From assembly GCA_901457705.2 (NCBI GenBank), contig LR590083.2, positions 2,294,597-2,358,596 of the forward strand: 64,000 nt of DNA, in the 5' to 3' direction. Below, in pieces: positions 17,838 through 27,034 of the stretch; the first letter of the stretch is position 1, and each line of letters starts with the position of its first letter. The notes beneath the pieces are model-generated. The model searched no databases, was not told the origin of the DNA, and was given only the letters and a program-made list of their open reading frames with translations. This DNA comes from Beijerinckiaceae bacterium RH AL1 (lineage in GTDB: Bacteria; Pseudomonadota; Alphaproteobacteria; Rhizobiales; Beijerinckiaceae). The position numbers and the translations under genes were made by a program.

Positions 17838-18736
17838 CCGCGCGCCGGGGCCGCCTGCTTCACGGGACTCGCCGGCTTTTGAGCCGGCACGCGACCACGC
17901 CATCCTTCGAGCCGGCCCAGCGCGACGCTCCGATAGTAGGAGAACAAAGTGACGTCGCCCCGCGCGAGCGCGAGCATCGCGCGGGCCGTCGGCCGCAGGA
18001 CCCATGAGGCGGCAGCCCGCGTCGGGTACTTGTGCACCCTCAGGACATGGCCGAGCCCGCGCGCATAGGCGCGGCCCTTGCGCAGCATGGAGGCGTCGCG
18101 GATGTCGAGCTCGGCATGATGGCCGAAGACGCTCGGGTCGAAGACGCAGGAAAAACCTTTGTCGAGGGCGCGCAGCACGATGTCCTGCGCTTCGCAGGAC
18201 TGCCACGGCGTTGACGCGCCGACGCCGATGCCGACGTCGTAGCCGCCCACGGCCTGCAGCACCTTGCGATCGAAGAGCACGACCCACTCGATGCCGGTGG
18301 TCCAGACATTGTCGCGGTCGATGCGCGTCACGACCTGCTCGAAGCGCCCGTTGATGTCGCGGCCCGTCACCGGATCGGCGGCACGCCCGGCCAGCACGTC
18401 GGCGTTCAAGGCCTGCATGCGCTCGAGCGCATGGGCGAGGAAATTCGGCGGATACCAGCAGTCGTCGTCCGGAAATAGGATGCGGACGCCGCGCGCAACG
18501 GCGAAGCCGGCATTGCGGGCGCGGCTCGCGCCGGTCTCGCTCGGCGTGCGCAGGTGGCGGATCGGGAACGACCAGCCCTCCGTCTCCGGCGTGCCGACGC
18601 GCGCGTCCGGATTCTGGTCGACGACGACGACCTCGAAGTCGCGACAGGTCTGCGCCTCGAGGCTCTCGAAGAGCGCCTGGAACGGCGTCGCGCGGCCCTT
18701 GGTCGCGACGACGAGGGAGAGATGCGGTTCGCTCAT
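17834..18736 (-). CDS. Glycosyltransferase family 2 protein
   Basis: 300 aa. A GT-A domain begins at once with LSLVVATKGRATPFQALFESL and contains VVVVDQNPD and the nucleotide-sugar/metal DxD site in FPDDDCWYPP. A helical C-terminal part and a Pro/Ala/Lys-rich tail follow. It is probably a cytosolic or membrane-associated enzyme for a surface glycan; donor and acceptor are unknown. No other glycan genes are nearby. Confidence 0.88.
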   Translation of the reverse strand: MSEPHLSLVVATKGRATPFQALFESLEAQTCRDFEVVVVDQNPDARVGTPETEGWSFPIRHLRTPSETGASRARNAGFAVARGVRILFPDDDCWYPPNFLAHALERMQALNADVLAGRAADPVTGRDINGRFEQVVTRIDRDNVWTTGIEWVVLFDRKVLQAVGGYDVGIGVGASTPWQSCEAQDIVLRALDKGFSCVFDPSVFGHHAELDIRDASMLRKGRAYARGLGHVLRVHKYPTRAAASWVLRPTARAMLALARGDVTLFSYYRSVALGRLEGWRGRVPAQKPASPVKQAAPARG

Positions 18737-18872
18737 GCCCGGCACCCTGCGGCGGCCTCTCTTTCCGCGCCCTTGAACCACCGCCTTTAGTTGCCGGAAG
18801 GATTAAGAAACCGGAAACGCCCGCGCCTTGAAACGCGCGCGCCGCTGTGACACTGAGCGACCCGGAGGACCT

Positions 18873-19385
18873 GTGCCGCAGATTCATGTTTGTCCGCTGT
18901 CGAAGATCCCGGCGACCGTCAGCGCCACGGGCGCGCGCTCGCTGATCACGCTGATCAACAAGGGCACGCCGGTCGATCGCCCGATCGAGATCACGGCCGC
19001 GCGCCACCTCAACGTGCCGGTCTCCGACATCGTCGTCGAGCTCGAGGGCCACATCCTGCCGGCCGAGACGCATGTCGCCGCGATCGTCGACTTCGTGCGC
19101 GACTGGGACCGCGCCGAGCCGCTGCTCATCCACTGCTACGCGGGCGTCAGCCGCTCGACGGCGGCCGCCTTCATCGCCGCCTGCGTTCTGGTACCGGAGC
19201 GGCCGGAGATCGAGATCGCGCAGGCGATCCGCGCCGCCTCGCCGACCGCTTCGCCCAACACGCTGCTCGTCGAGGTCGCCGACCGCATGCTCGAGCGCAA
19301 CGGCCGCATGGTCGCGGCGGTGAAGGCGATCGGGCGCGGCGAGGAGTGCATGGAGGGCGTGCCGTTCGCCCTCGAGCTGTCGTGA
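18873..19385 (+). CDS. Protein tyrosine/dual-specificity phosphatase-like protein
   Basis: 170 aa from a GTG start after CGGAGG. The active-site loop HCYAGVSRS fits the HCx5R signature of cysteine phosphatases, with the Cys nucleophile and Arg present. An acidic loop suitable for the general acid lies earlier. The substrate is unknown. It ends 7 bases before xseB, so the two are likely co-transcribed. Confidence 0.85.
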   Translation: MPQIHVCPLSKIPATVSATGARSLITLINKGTPVDRPIEITAARHLNVPVSDIVVELEGHILPAETHVAAIVDFVRDWDRAEPLLIHCYAGVSRSTAAAFIAACVLVPERPEIEIAQAIRAASPTASPNTLLVEVADRMLERNGRMVAAVKAIGRGEECMEGVPFALELS

Positions 19386-19392
19386 GGCGCCA

Positions 19393-19647
19393 ATGAACGA
19401 GCCCGACCCGAACGCGGCGATCGCCGCCCTGCCCTTCGAGGCGGCGATGAAGGAGCTCGAGGCGATCGTCGACAAGCTCGAGCGCGGCCAGGTCGCGCTG
19501 GAAGAGTCGATCGCGATCTACGAGCGCGGCGAAGCGCTGAAGGCGCATTGCGACCGGCTGCTCAAGTCGGCCGAGGCGCGCATCGAGAAGATCACGCTGT
19601 CGCGCGACGGCAAGCCGACCGGGACGGCGCCGCTCGACCCCGAGTGA
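19393..19647 (+). CDS. xseB: Exodeoxyribonuclease VII small subunit
   Basis: 84 aa, full length. It forms exonuclease VII with XseA. The typical pattern is present: [18 protein letters not shown], then [19 protein letters not shown] and a coiled region ending with [15 protein letters not shown]. xseA is not in the window. Confidence 0.93.
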   Translation: MNEPDPNAAIAALPFEAAMKELEAIVDKLERGQVALEESIAIYERGEALKAHCDRLLKSAEARIEKITLSRDGKPTGTAPLDPE

Positions 19648-19766
19648 CGGGGTTCTGAGCAGGTGCGGCTATCGGGGTGCCGCCGCAGGCCGGTGCGCGC
19701 CAAACGAGGGGGTGGCGCCGGCGGTCTCCATCTTGCGAAGCTCCGGGATCGAACCTCGGAGCCGAG

Positions 19767-21128
19767 ATGAGCATCGCAGCCGACCACGCCGCGCCTGACG
19801 CCGCCCCCCTCTCGAAATCCTTGAAAGAGCGCCATGTCGCGATGATCGCCCTTGGCGGGGTGATCGGCGCGGGGCTGTTCGTCGGCGCGTCGGCAGCGAT
19901 CCTCGCGGCAGGGCCGGCGGTCATCATCAGCTATGCCATCGCCGGCGCCATCGCGTTCCTGGTGATGCGGATGCTCGGCGAGATGGCGGTGGCGCGCCCG
20001 GGGCTGGGCTCGTTCAACGCCTACATCCGCGCGGCCCTCGGGCCCCGCGCCGCCTTCGTTTCGGCGTGGCTCTACTGGTATTTTTGGATCATCGTCGTCG
20101 GCGCCGAGACGATCGCCGGCGCCTCGCTGCTGCACGACTGGGTCGACCTGCCCGTCTGGATGCTGGGGCTCGTGCTCATCGCGCTGCTTACCGCGACGAA
20201 CCTCATGTCGGTGAAGGCCTACGGCGAGTTCGAGTTCTGGTTCTCGCTCATAAAGGTGCTGGCGATCATCGCCTTCATCCTCGTCGCGGCCGTACATCTC
20301 GGCGTCCTGGCGCTCGACGGCACATCGCCCACCGCCACCTTGCTCGGCTCCGGCGGCCTTCTCCCGAAAGGTCTCGCCGCGGTGCTCGGCACCATGCCGA
20401 CGGCGATGTTCTCGCTCACCGGCTCGGAGATCACCTCGATCGCCGCCGCGGAGTCGGACGATCCCGCCGGCAATGTGTCGCGCGCCGCGCGCACCGTGGC
20501 GCTGCGCATCACCACCTTCTACCTGCTCGCCATCATCCTCATCGTCGCGACGGTGCCGTGGGACTCGCTGCAGTCCGGCCACTCGCCCTTCGTCACGGCC
20601 ATGGCGAAGATCGGCATCCCCGGCGCCGCGATCCTGATGCAGGCGGTGATCCTCGTCGCCGTGCTGTCCTGCCTCAACTCGGGCCTCTACGTCTGCTCGC
20701 GCACGCTGTTCGAGCTCGCCGAAGCCAACGATGCGCCGCGCGCGCTCGTCGCCGTCGGACCGCGCAAGGTGCCGACGCGGGCGATCCTGCTGGGCAGCGC
20801 GGCGGGCTTCCTCGCCGCGATCGCCTCGGTGGTGTCGCCGGGGCTGGTGTTCGCGTTCCTCCTGGCGACCTCGGGCTCGGTGATCCTCGTCGTGTACATC
20901 ATGGTCGCGCTGGCCCAGATTGCCGACCGCAAGCGCCGCGACGCGGCCGGCGAGGTGCCGGCCTTCCCGATGTGGGCCTTCCCCTATCTCAGCTGGGCGA
21001 CGATCGCCGGCATCGGCGCGGTGTTCGTCACCATGCTGTTCCTGCCCGACCAGCGCAGCCAGCTCGCCGCGAGCTTCGCCGCGGTCGTGGTGGCGGCCGC
21101 CGCCGCGTGGTGGCGCAGGCGGGCATGA
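19767..21128 (+). CDS. Amino acid permease of the APC superfamily (AAT family, GabP-like)
   Basis: 453 aa with about 12 membrane helices. The first helix carries the APC signature GGVIGAGLFVGAS, and the protein has RMLGEMAVARPGLGSFNAYIR and the helix-6 region FSLTGSEITSIAAAESDDP typical of GABA and aromatic/proline permeases. Substrate not determined. It shares strand with the following SDR. The nearby eutC could hint at ethanolamine, but sequence resembles GABA-type permeases more. Confidence 0.87.
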   Translation: MSIAADHAAPDAAPLSKSLKERHVAMIALGGVIGAGLFVGASAAILAAGPAVIISYAIAGAIAFLVMRMLGEMAVARPGLGSFNAYIRAALGPRAAFVSAWLYWYFWIIVVGAETIAGASLLHDWVDLPVWMLGLVLIALLTATNLMSVKAYGEFEFWFSLIKVLAIIAFILVAAVHLGVLALDGTSPTATLLGSGGLLPKGLAAVLGTMPTAMFSLTGSEITSIAAAESDDPAGNVSRAARTVALRITTFYLLAIILIVATVPWDSLQSGHSPFVTAMAKIGIPGAAILMQAVILVAVLSCLNSGLYVCSRTLFELAEANDAPRALVAVGPRKVPTRAILLGSAAGFLAAIASVVSPGLVFAFLLATSGSVILVVYIMVALAQIADRKRRDAAGEVPAFPMWAFPYLSWATIAGIGAVFVTMLFLPDQRSQLAASFAAVVVAAAAAWWRRRA

Positions 21129-21214
21129 TTTCGTCTCCGCGATAACTGGAGAGGCCTCGCCCTGCGCGTCCGCGCCATATATCACGCGTTACAAACCAAC
21201 TCTCGGAAGCGAAC

Positions 21215-21970
21215 ATGACACTGACGGTCCTCATCACCGGCGCGACGGCCGGCTTCGGCGCGGCGATCGCGCGGCGCATGGTCGCCGACGGCCATCGGGT
21301 GATCGCGACGGGGCGGCGCGCCGACCGGCTCGAGGCGCTGGCGAAGGAACACGACGGCAAGGTCCTGCCCTTCGTGCTCGACGTCACCGACCCGAATGCC
21401 GTCGCCGCACTGCCGGGCAGCCTGCCGGAGGGCTGGCGCGAGGTCGACGTGCTCGTCAACAACGCCGGCCTCGCCCTCGGCCTTTCGCCCGCCTGGGAGG
21501 CCGACGTCGCCGAGTGGGACACGATGATCGCGACCAACATCAACGGCCTCGTGCACATGACCCGCGCGCTGCTGCCGGGCATGGTGGCGCGCGACCGCGG
21601 CCACGTCGTCAATCTCGGCTCGATCGCCGGCTACTACCCCTATCCCGGCGGCCACGTGTACGGGGGCAGCAAGGCCTTCGTGAAGCAGTTCACGCTGAAC
21701 CTGAAGGCCGATCTCGTCGGCACCTTCGTGCGCGTAACCGACCTCGAGCCCGGCCTGTGCGGTGGAACCGAGTTCTCCGAGGTCCGCTTCGGCGGCGACA
21801 AGGACCGCGCCGCCAAGGTCTACGAGGGCACCGAGCCGCTCACCGCCGACGACATCGCCGAGACGGTCTCATGGGTCGTCAACCTGCCGCGCCACGTCAA
21901 CATCAACCGCATCGAGATGATGCCGACCTGCCAGGCGCCCGGCGCGCTGCCGGTGAAGCGCCAGGGCTGA
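21215..21970 (+). CDS. SDR oxidoreductase, YdfG-like 3-hydroxy acid dehydrogenase
   Basis: 251 aa classical SDR. NADP-binding TGATAGFGAAIARR, NNAG (VLVNNAGLALG), catalytic Ser (NLGSIAGYYPYPGG) and YGGSK are all intact. The DLEPGLCGGTEFS segment and the C-terminal NLPRHVNINRIEMMPT are typical of YdfG, which oxidises serine and 3-hydroxy acids to semialdehydes. Confidence 0.9.
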   Translation: MTLTVLITGATAGFGAAIARRMVADGHRVIATGRRADRLEALAKEHDGKVLPFVLDVTDPNAVAALPGSLPEGWREVDVLVNNAGLALGLSPAWEADVAEWDTMIATNINGLVHMTRALLPGMVARDRGHVVNLGSIAGYYPYPGGHVYGGSKAFVKQFTLNLKADLVGTFVRVTDLEPGLCGGTEFSEVRFGGDKDRAAKVYEGTEPLTADDIAETVSWVVNLPRHVNINRIEMMPTCQAPGALPVKRQG

Positions 21971-21985
21971 GGCGCAAGGGCTGAG

Positions 21986-22015
21986 GCGGCCGGCACCTAG
22001 CCGATCGCCGGCCGC
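21986..22015. terminator. Hairpin between the convergent SDR and eutC genes
   Basis: Perfect 9-bp arms GCGGCCGGC and GCCGGCCGC surround a 12-base loop that contains the eutC stop codon. There is no T-tract on either side, so factor-independent termination is uncertain. A 12-bp direct repeat (AGGGCTGAGGCG) lies just before it, around the SDR stop. Confidence 0.4.
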
Positions 22016-22785
22016 TCGCTCTCCGGCAGCGCCACCTCGGCGTCCTTCAGCGTCACGCCGGTCGCGCCGAGCTGAAGCGCCGCGCGCGCGAGCCAGGCGA
22101 GCTTGCGGGCCGCAAGCGCGTAGGATAGGCCGCCCTTGTCGTGGATGTTGGAGATGCAGTTCCGCTCGGAGTCGCGACGGCCGATCCGCGGCGCGTATGT
22201 GATGTAGGCGCCGAGGCTGTCGGCGACGCTGAGGCCTGGCCGCTCGCCGACAAGCACGATCGTGAGCCTGGCGCCGAGCGCCGCGCCGATCGCGTCGCCA
22301 AGCGCAACCCGTGCCTGCGTCGCGATGACCACCGGGCCGACGGTCAGATCGCCGAGCAGCGGGACCGTTGCCTCGATCACCTTGACGGCGTGCGCTGCGG
22401 TCGCCTTCGCGGAAAGCCCGTCGGCAATGACGAAGAGACAGTCGCAGGGTGCCGGGTCCGCCTTGAGGGCAGCCTCGTCGTTGGGGTCGAGCGCGCGGCC
22501 GAGGTCGGGGCGCTTCAGATAGGCGGCACGGTCCGGCGCCCGGCTCTTCACGGCCACGACTTTGTGGGGCGCCAGCGCGGCCTTGATCGCGTCGACGTCG
22601 AGCGCGGCGTGCACCGCGTCGCGCGCCTGGGCGTGGGCGAGCTGAAAGGCCAGCACAGGTCCGAGCGGCATGGTATCGCCGCTGCGTCCAAGACCGACGC
22701 GGGCCGGCGTCGCCTTGCGCAACTCACGCCACGGATCGATCGCGGAGCCATCTGGCGTTGCACGCTGCAGCTTGTCGTCCGCCAC
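21997..22785 (-). CDS. eutC: Ethanolamine ammonia-lyase light chain
   Basis: 262 aa from a GTG start after GGGGA. It is the small subunit of the adenosylcobalamin-dependent enzyme that splits ethanolamine to acetaldehyde and ammonia. The family pattern is clear: VGLGRSGDTMP, FQLAHAQARDAVH, FVIADGLSAKATAAHA, VGERPGLSVADSLGAY and RRDSERNCISNIH. The heavy chain gene eutB, normally directly upstream, is absent here: the upstream gene is on the other strand. Confidence 0.92.
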   Translation of the reverse strand: MADDKLQRATPDGSAIDPWRELRKATPARVGLGRSGDTMPLGPVLAFQLAHAQARDAVHAALDVDAIKAALAPHKVVAVKSRAPDRAAYLKRPDLGRALDPNDEAALKADPAPCDCLFVIADGLSAKATAAHAVKVIEATVPLLGDLTVGPVVIATQARVALGDAIGAALGARLTIVLVGERPGLSVADSLGAYITYAPRIGRRDSERNCISNIHDKGGLSYALAARKLAWLARAALQLGATGVTLKDAEVALPESERPAIG

Positions 22786-22988
22786 GTCGGTCCCCGTGAT
22801 GCAGCCGGCTGGTCGCGCCGGGCCTCGTCTTATACGCTCGAGCTTAGCGGTCGACCATGTTCGGCTCATCGTGCAAGGTCGAGGCCGAGCCCCAAGGCCG
22901 GTCGCTGGCGCACCATCTGTTTGCACACCTGCCGAGTACGGGGTATGCGGGGGCCCGAATGGAACACGGCCGAATTCGAGGATCGGGT

Positions 22989-23180
22989 ATGGGAGATTTG
23001 ATCGACTTGAAGACCCGGATTACGCGGGTCCTCGAAGGCGAGACGCCCGACATCGACACCTTCCTGCTGGAAGAAGGCCTTGAGCTGCTTGCCGATTTCC
23101 GCTCGATCGACGATGCCGACGTTCGCAAGTCGATCATGCAGATGGTCGCGAAGATCGCCACGGCCCTGCGCGCCAGGTAG
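22989..23180 (+). CDS. Small helical protein, hypothetical
   Basis: 63 aa: MGDLIDLKTRITRVLEGE followed by an acidic then amphipathic helix (EEGLELLADFRSIDDADVRK). The length, acidic character and position next to a PAS gene suggest a small regulatory or adaptor protein, but no family is recognised. Confidence 0.5.
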   Translation: MGDLIDLKTRITRVLEGETPDIDTFLLEEGLELLADFRSIDDADVRKSIMQMVAKIATALRAR

Positions 23181-23203
23181 GCGCCGAGTCCCCACTCGCA
23201 GGA

Positions 23204-23737
23204 TTAGTGCCGCTCCGCCTCCGCGGTGCGGTAGCCCAAGCGCCGCATGACTTCCGAAATCGCGAAATCGAGCGAGGCGAGCAGACGCTCCTCGCCGGCA
23301 TGCTGCGCCGTCGCGCGTGCCAGCAGCAGGTAGTCGGCGATGATGTCGACCGAGGTGAGTGGCGTCGTCGCCTTGCTCGGCGGCGCAATGATGGCCTTGC
23401 CGAGAATGTTGCGGGTCACGCCGGCCTGGCCCTCGATCTCGTTCAGAGTGCCGAGATATCCGATGAAGGAATGATCGACCGGGGAGATCGAGGGCGTCGC
23501 GCCGGCCACGACCCGCACGTAGGCTTCGTCGACCGGGTGGAGACGATACTCCACGGTGAAGGCCGCCATCGAGGCGCAAGCCTTCTTGAAGAACGCTTGG
23601 GTCGAATCCCGGTCTTCCGCGTGCAGCATCTCGAGCCAGCCGTCCCCCATGGCGGCGTCGAGTGGCTGCCCGGTGAAGGCGGTCCACTCCGGCCCGGCGT
23701 AGGTGATGCTGCCCTCGCGGGTCGATGCCCAGATCAT
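23204..23737 (-). CDS. Stand-alone PAS domain protein
   Basis: 177 aa. Residues 1-105 form a PAS/PAC fold (MIWASTREGSITYAGPEWTAFTG, MLHAEDRD, FTVEYRLHPVDEAYVRVV, FIGYLGTLNEIE). The C-terminal 60 residues are helical with no kinase or output domain. The start at MIWAS is immediately inside the PAS fold, so the N-terminal cap is short. The signal and partner are unknown. Confidence 0.75.
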   Translation of the reverse strand: MIWASTREGSITYAGPEWTAFTGQPLDAAMGDGWLEMLHAEDRDSTQAFFKKACASMAAFTVEYRLHPVDEAYVRVVAGATPSISPVDHSFIGYLGTLNEIEGQAGVTRNILGKAIIAPPSKATTPLTSVDIIADYLLLARATAQHAGEERLLASLDFAISEVMRRLGYRTAEAERH

Positions 23738-23837
23738 CGCAACCTCGAACGACTTTGCTCAAATTGTTCTTTGGTTTGCGGGTTCCGCACCCCTTACGGC
23801 AGCAAAATCGCAGCCGCCGGGCGGAATGTCGATCTTC

Positions 23838-23871
23838 AAAAAGGGCTGCGCGGCTAGAGACCGCGCAGCCC
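23838..23871 (-). terminator. Rho-independent terminator of the outer-membrane protein gene
   Basis: Perfect 11-bp arms, GGGCTGCGCGG (23843-23853) and CCGCGCAGCCC (23861-23871), surround a 7-base loop. On the minus strand TTTTT follows directly. It lies 24 bases past the stop of the large beta-barrel gene. Confidence 0.92.
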
Positions 23872-23894
23872 AATGTCGTGAGATACCGCCGCCG

Positions 23895-25724
23895 CTACTG
23901 GAACGGATAATAGCGGATCGAGGTCATCACCGTGCTCTCGTTGGTCTTCGGCGTGACGTAGCGGCTCGCCTGGGCGACGGTGAGGCCCGCAGAGGCCGCC
24001 TGGGCGGCCGTCGGCGCGGTGGTGACCTGCGTGCCGAAGCCGTCGCGCTGCGTGTAGGAGTACTGGGCGCCAACGCGCACCTCGCCGTAGGTGCCCTTGT
24101 AGAGCTTGTCCCAGAAGCCGCCGGTGAGCTGCCAGAGCTGGTGCGTCTGGCCGGTGCAGGTCGCCGCGTTGGCGCCGACGAGGTTGCAGCCGTAGTTCGC
24201 CGCATTTGGCAGGCCGTAGCCGAACAGCGTCCCGTCGTAGTTGCCGTAGGACCGGCCCTCACGCTCGATACCGCCGAACGCATAGAGGTCGATCGACGGC
24301 GTCGCGTGCAGGGTGAAGCCGGCCAGGCCGATGACCTCGCCGATGGCCCGCAACTGGCCGTCGACGCCGACGGTCGCGTCGGGCAGCAGGCCTGCGCCGT
24401 AGCGGCCGATGCCGCGACCGGCCAGAGCCGAGATCTGGAAGTCGAGGGTCTTCGGCAGGACCGGCGCGATGAGGCCGCCGCCGAAACCGTAGCCGCCGAC
24501 GTCGTGGGTCTTGATGCCGGTCGCCGGCGCGCCCGCCGTCGCCGTCAGCACCGACGGCGTGTAGGACGCGTCGTAGAGGTCCTTGTAGAGGCCCATGCCT
24601 TCGATGTGCACGTCGCGGTTCGCGATCCGCGCCTCGTAGGCCGCCTTGCCGATGATGTCGGGCAGATGGTTCAGCGAGTACGGCTGGCCGTACTGGCTGA
24701 AGCCGGCACCCGATGCGGTCGCGGCGCAGAGCGCCGTGAGGCCCGACGGCGTGGCGATACCGACGCCTGAGGCGGACTGAGCTTCGCCCGCGCCGTTCGT
24801 CGTCCCCGACAATGCCGAGCCCGAGCAGGCCCCGTTGGTGAAGGTCGTCTGCGCCTCTTCGAGGGCGAGCGACAGCCAGAGCTTGCGGTCGAAGTCCTTG
24901 GTGAGGCGGACGCCGGCCTGGCGGGCGAAGACGAAGCCCGGCAGGAACTGGCCATCGATGGTCGGCGGCGTGATCTCGTTGCGCGGCGTGATGCCCTTCG
25001 AGTTCAGCGTCGCCAGCGACCACATCTGGCCAGCCATGGCATGGATGCCGTAGTCGGTCATGTCGAGCGCGGCGTAGAGCTGGCGGATGCGCGGCGCATA
25101 GGAGTTGGTGTCCGTCGCGTTCGACGTCGTGCCGGCGCCCAGGAAGTCGAACTCGGCGTAGCCCGAGGCGATGACGGACGGCGTGATCGCACCTTCGGCG
25201 AGCAGGGCGAGGCGGCTCTGGCGGCCGGTCAGGCGATACTCGTTGGTGCGCGACAGCAGCGTGTTGACATAGGGAATCGAGTTCCAGGCGCTGTTGATGT
25301 CGGAGTTCGTGGTCTTCGAGCGGAACACGCTCTCGCCGGCGAGGAACCCGCCGGGCGTGATGGTGATGCCGCCGACCTGCAGGCGCTTGTCGGGTGTCAC
25401 CATGACCGGAACAGCTCCGCCGGCCGCGGGCAGAACCGGTGCCGGCGTGCGCTCGGCGTAATCGCGCGAGGCGCCGCGCGCTGCCCGCACCCGCTGCCCG
25501 CGCATCTCCTGGATCGCCGCCTTCATCTGGCGGTTCTCGGCGCGCATCTGGGCGTTGGACGCCTTCAGCTCGCGCAGCTCGGCCGCGAGCTCGGACAGGG
25601 TGGGATCGGCATGCGCCGCCACCGCCGACAACGCCAGAAGCGAGACGCCGCCGAGCGCCGCGAGCGCCAGCTTGCAGCGTGATGGAACGTGAGAGCGAAT
25701 GTGAGTGTGTTGCGACTGCTGCAC
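23895..25724 (-). CDS. Outer-membrane beta-barrel protein with N-terminal coiled coil
   Basis: 609 aa. Residues 1-39 form a signal peptide ending AVAAHA. Residues 42-80 form a coiled coil (LSELAAELRELKASNAQMRAEN...), a peptidoglycan-binding or trimerisation element as in some porins. The remainder is rich in alternating aromatic and polar residues and ends IRYYPFQ, close to the C-terminal aromatic signature of outer-membrane barrels. It is probably a substrate-specific porin. The substrate is unknown and the exact family is not recognised. Confidence 0.75.
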   Translation of the reverse strand: MQQSQHTHIRSHVPSRCKLALAALGGVSLLALSAVAAHADPTLSELAAELRELKASNAQMRAENRQMKAAIQEMRGQRVRAARGASRDYAERTPAPVLPAAGGAVPVMVTPDKRLQVGGITITPGGFLAGESVFRSKTTNSDINSAWNSIPYVNTLLSRTNEYRLTGRQSRLALLAEGAITPSVIASGYAEFDFLGAGTTSNATDTNSYAPRIRQLYAALDMTDYGIHAMAGQMWSLATLNSKGITPRNEITPPTIDGQFLPGFVFARQAGVRLTKDFDRKLWLSLALEEAQTTFTNGACSGSALSGTTNGAGEAQSASGVGIATPSGLTALCAATASGAGFSQYGQPYSLNHLPDIIGKAAYEARIANRDVHIEGMGLYKDLYDASYTPSVLTATAGAPATGIKTHDVGGYGFGGGLIAPVLPKTLDFQISALAGRGIGRYGAGLLPDATVGVDGQLRAIGEVIGLAGFTLHATPSIDLYAFGGIEREGRSYGNYDGTLFGYGLPNAANYGCNLVGANAATCTGQTHQLWQLTGGFWDKLYKGTYGEVRVGAQYSYTQRDGFGTQVTTAPTAAQAASAGLTVAQASRYVTPKTNESTVMTSIRYYPFQ

Positions 25725-26021
25725 TGCAGCTTCCCCCGAAGCGATGTGACTCTCCGGGAATACCGCACCCTTGGTAATTCTATCGACACATTTCCGTCAC
25801 ATCAGGGACATGTAGCGCATCGCGAACGTCGTGCTTAGCGCTTATCGGACCGGATCGACGCGGGTGGTCGGGCTTCGTTCGTGCCATTTCGGCAAGCGTC
25901 AAGCGCCGGACGAGGCGGAGTTCTCCGCTGTGTCCTCGACACATTATCGTAATAAAACTTTTATTTAAGCCGCTGCCTCCGCGAGAGGCGGCTCAGAACG
26001 CTTACAAGGCGGGGAAACGCA
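25725..26021. other. Intergenic region between the beta-barrel gene and the OmpR-type regulator
   Basis: 297 bases without a gene. The part nearest the barrel gene should hold its promoter; no clear consensus box is seen. An AT-rich stretch (25948-25966) and an imperfect GC-rich inverted repeat (about 25967-25991) follow the regulator stop and could act as its terminator on the minus strand. Confidence 0.5.
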
Positions 26022-26741
26022 TCAGTTGGCGACCCTCATCTCGTCTCCGCGACCGTCCTGTTCACGCTCGAAGCGAAAGCCTTGGCCGCGGATGTTCGTG
26101 ATGACCCGGCCGTTCTCCGTTTCGATCTTCTTGCGAAGATTACCGATATGGACATCGACGACATTGGTCTGGGTGACGCTGTTGATCTTCCACACCTTCT
26201 CGAGAAGCATCGATCTCGTCAGCACGACGCCGGCATTCAACATGAAGAATTCCAGCAACTCGTATTCGCGCGGCAGCAACTCGATGATGACCCCATTGCG
26301 GTAGACCGTCCGGCTGACGCGGTCGATCTCGAACGCGCCCGCGGCGAGGCGCGTCTCCTGGATCATGTCGTGGCGGCGGCGCGCCGCCTGCACGCGCGCC
26401 ACGAGCTCGACCATGGCGAACGGCTTGATGAGGTAATCGTCGGCGCCCGCCTTCAGCCCGTTGACCCGCTCCTCGACGCTCGTCAGCGACGAGATGATGA
26501 TGGTCGGCGTCCGGTCCCCGTTGGCACGCATGCGTTCCAGCACATGGATGCTGTCGCGCCCGTTGAGGCAGCGATCGAGCAGGATGACCGCGGCCGACAA
26601 CCGCGACTCGATCAGCGGCTCGGCCGCGCGCAAGCGCACCGTCGAGAGCGCCTCGGCGGCCAGCGCGAGCCCGATCTCATGCGCGAGATCCTCATCGTCT
26701 TCGACCAGGACAATCCTGTTGTTCAATGGCGGACGAGACAA
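26022..26741 (-). CDS. OmpR/PhoB-type response regulator, orphan
   Basis: About 239 aa from a TTG start at 26741; another TTG lies five codons later and no good ATG is near. Receiver residues include the acidic pair (VLVEDDEDL), phospho-acceptor Asp in ILLDRCLNG, Ser/Thr in IIISSLTS, and Lys in DDYLIKPFAM. A C-terminal winged helix carries LLPREYELLEFFMLNAG and NVVDVHIGNLRKKIE. No histidine kinase gene is adjacent. The downstream beta-barrel gene is a possible target. Confidence 0.85.
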   Translation of the reverse strand: MSRPPLNNRIVLVEDDEDLAHEIGLALAAEALSTVRLRAAEPLIESRLSAAVILLDRCLNGRDSIHVLERMRANGDRTPTIIISSLTSVEERVNGLKAGADDYLIKPFAMVELVARVQAARRRHDMIQETRLAAGAFEIDRVSRTVYRNGVIIELLPREYELLEFFMLNAGVVLTRSMLLEKVWKINSVTQTNVVDVHIGNLRKKIETENGRVITNIRGQGFRFEREQDGRGDEMRVAN

Positions 26742-27034
26742 GGCGTTGTTTCCAAACGGCGCGCGCGGCGTGCTGGCCAAGCAGCATCGCGCTTCCCTCG
26801 ATAGCCTCGAAGGTAGATGGATTTTCCACGCCGCGATCCTAAATTCTACTTTATAGAGAGGGCTCCAGGCGGCTATCGCGCGGCGCCTCGGTTCTCCTGA
26901 GCGCCTTCGGTTCTGGACAGCACAGACTGGCTTCGACCATCCCAAGCTTATGATCGCGCCAGCGGTGTGGTAACTGGCGCCGACTGATCTCCCGGCTCGC
27001 CAGGAGACGGACTTTCGCGCGCTCGGTTCGTCGT

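Noticed and set aside
19767-22785. Permease-SDR-eutC as an ethanolamine operon
   Set aside because: eutC is on the opposite strand and the permease resembles GABA-type transporters more; eutB is absent.
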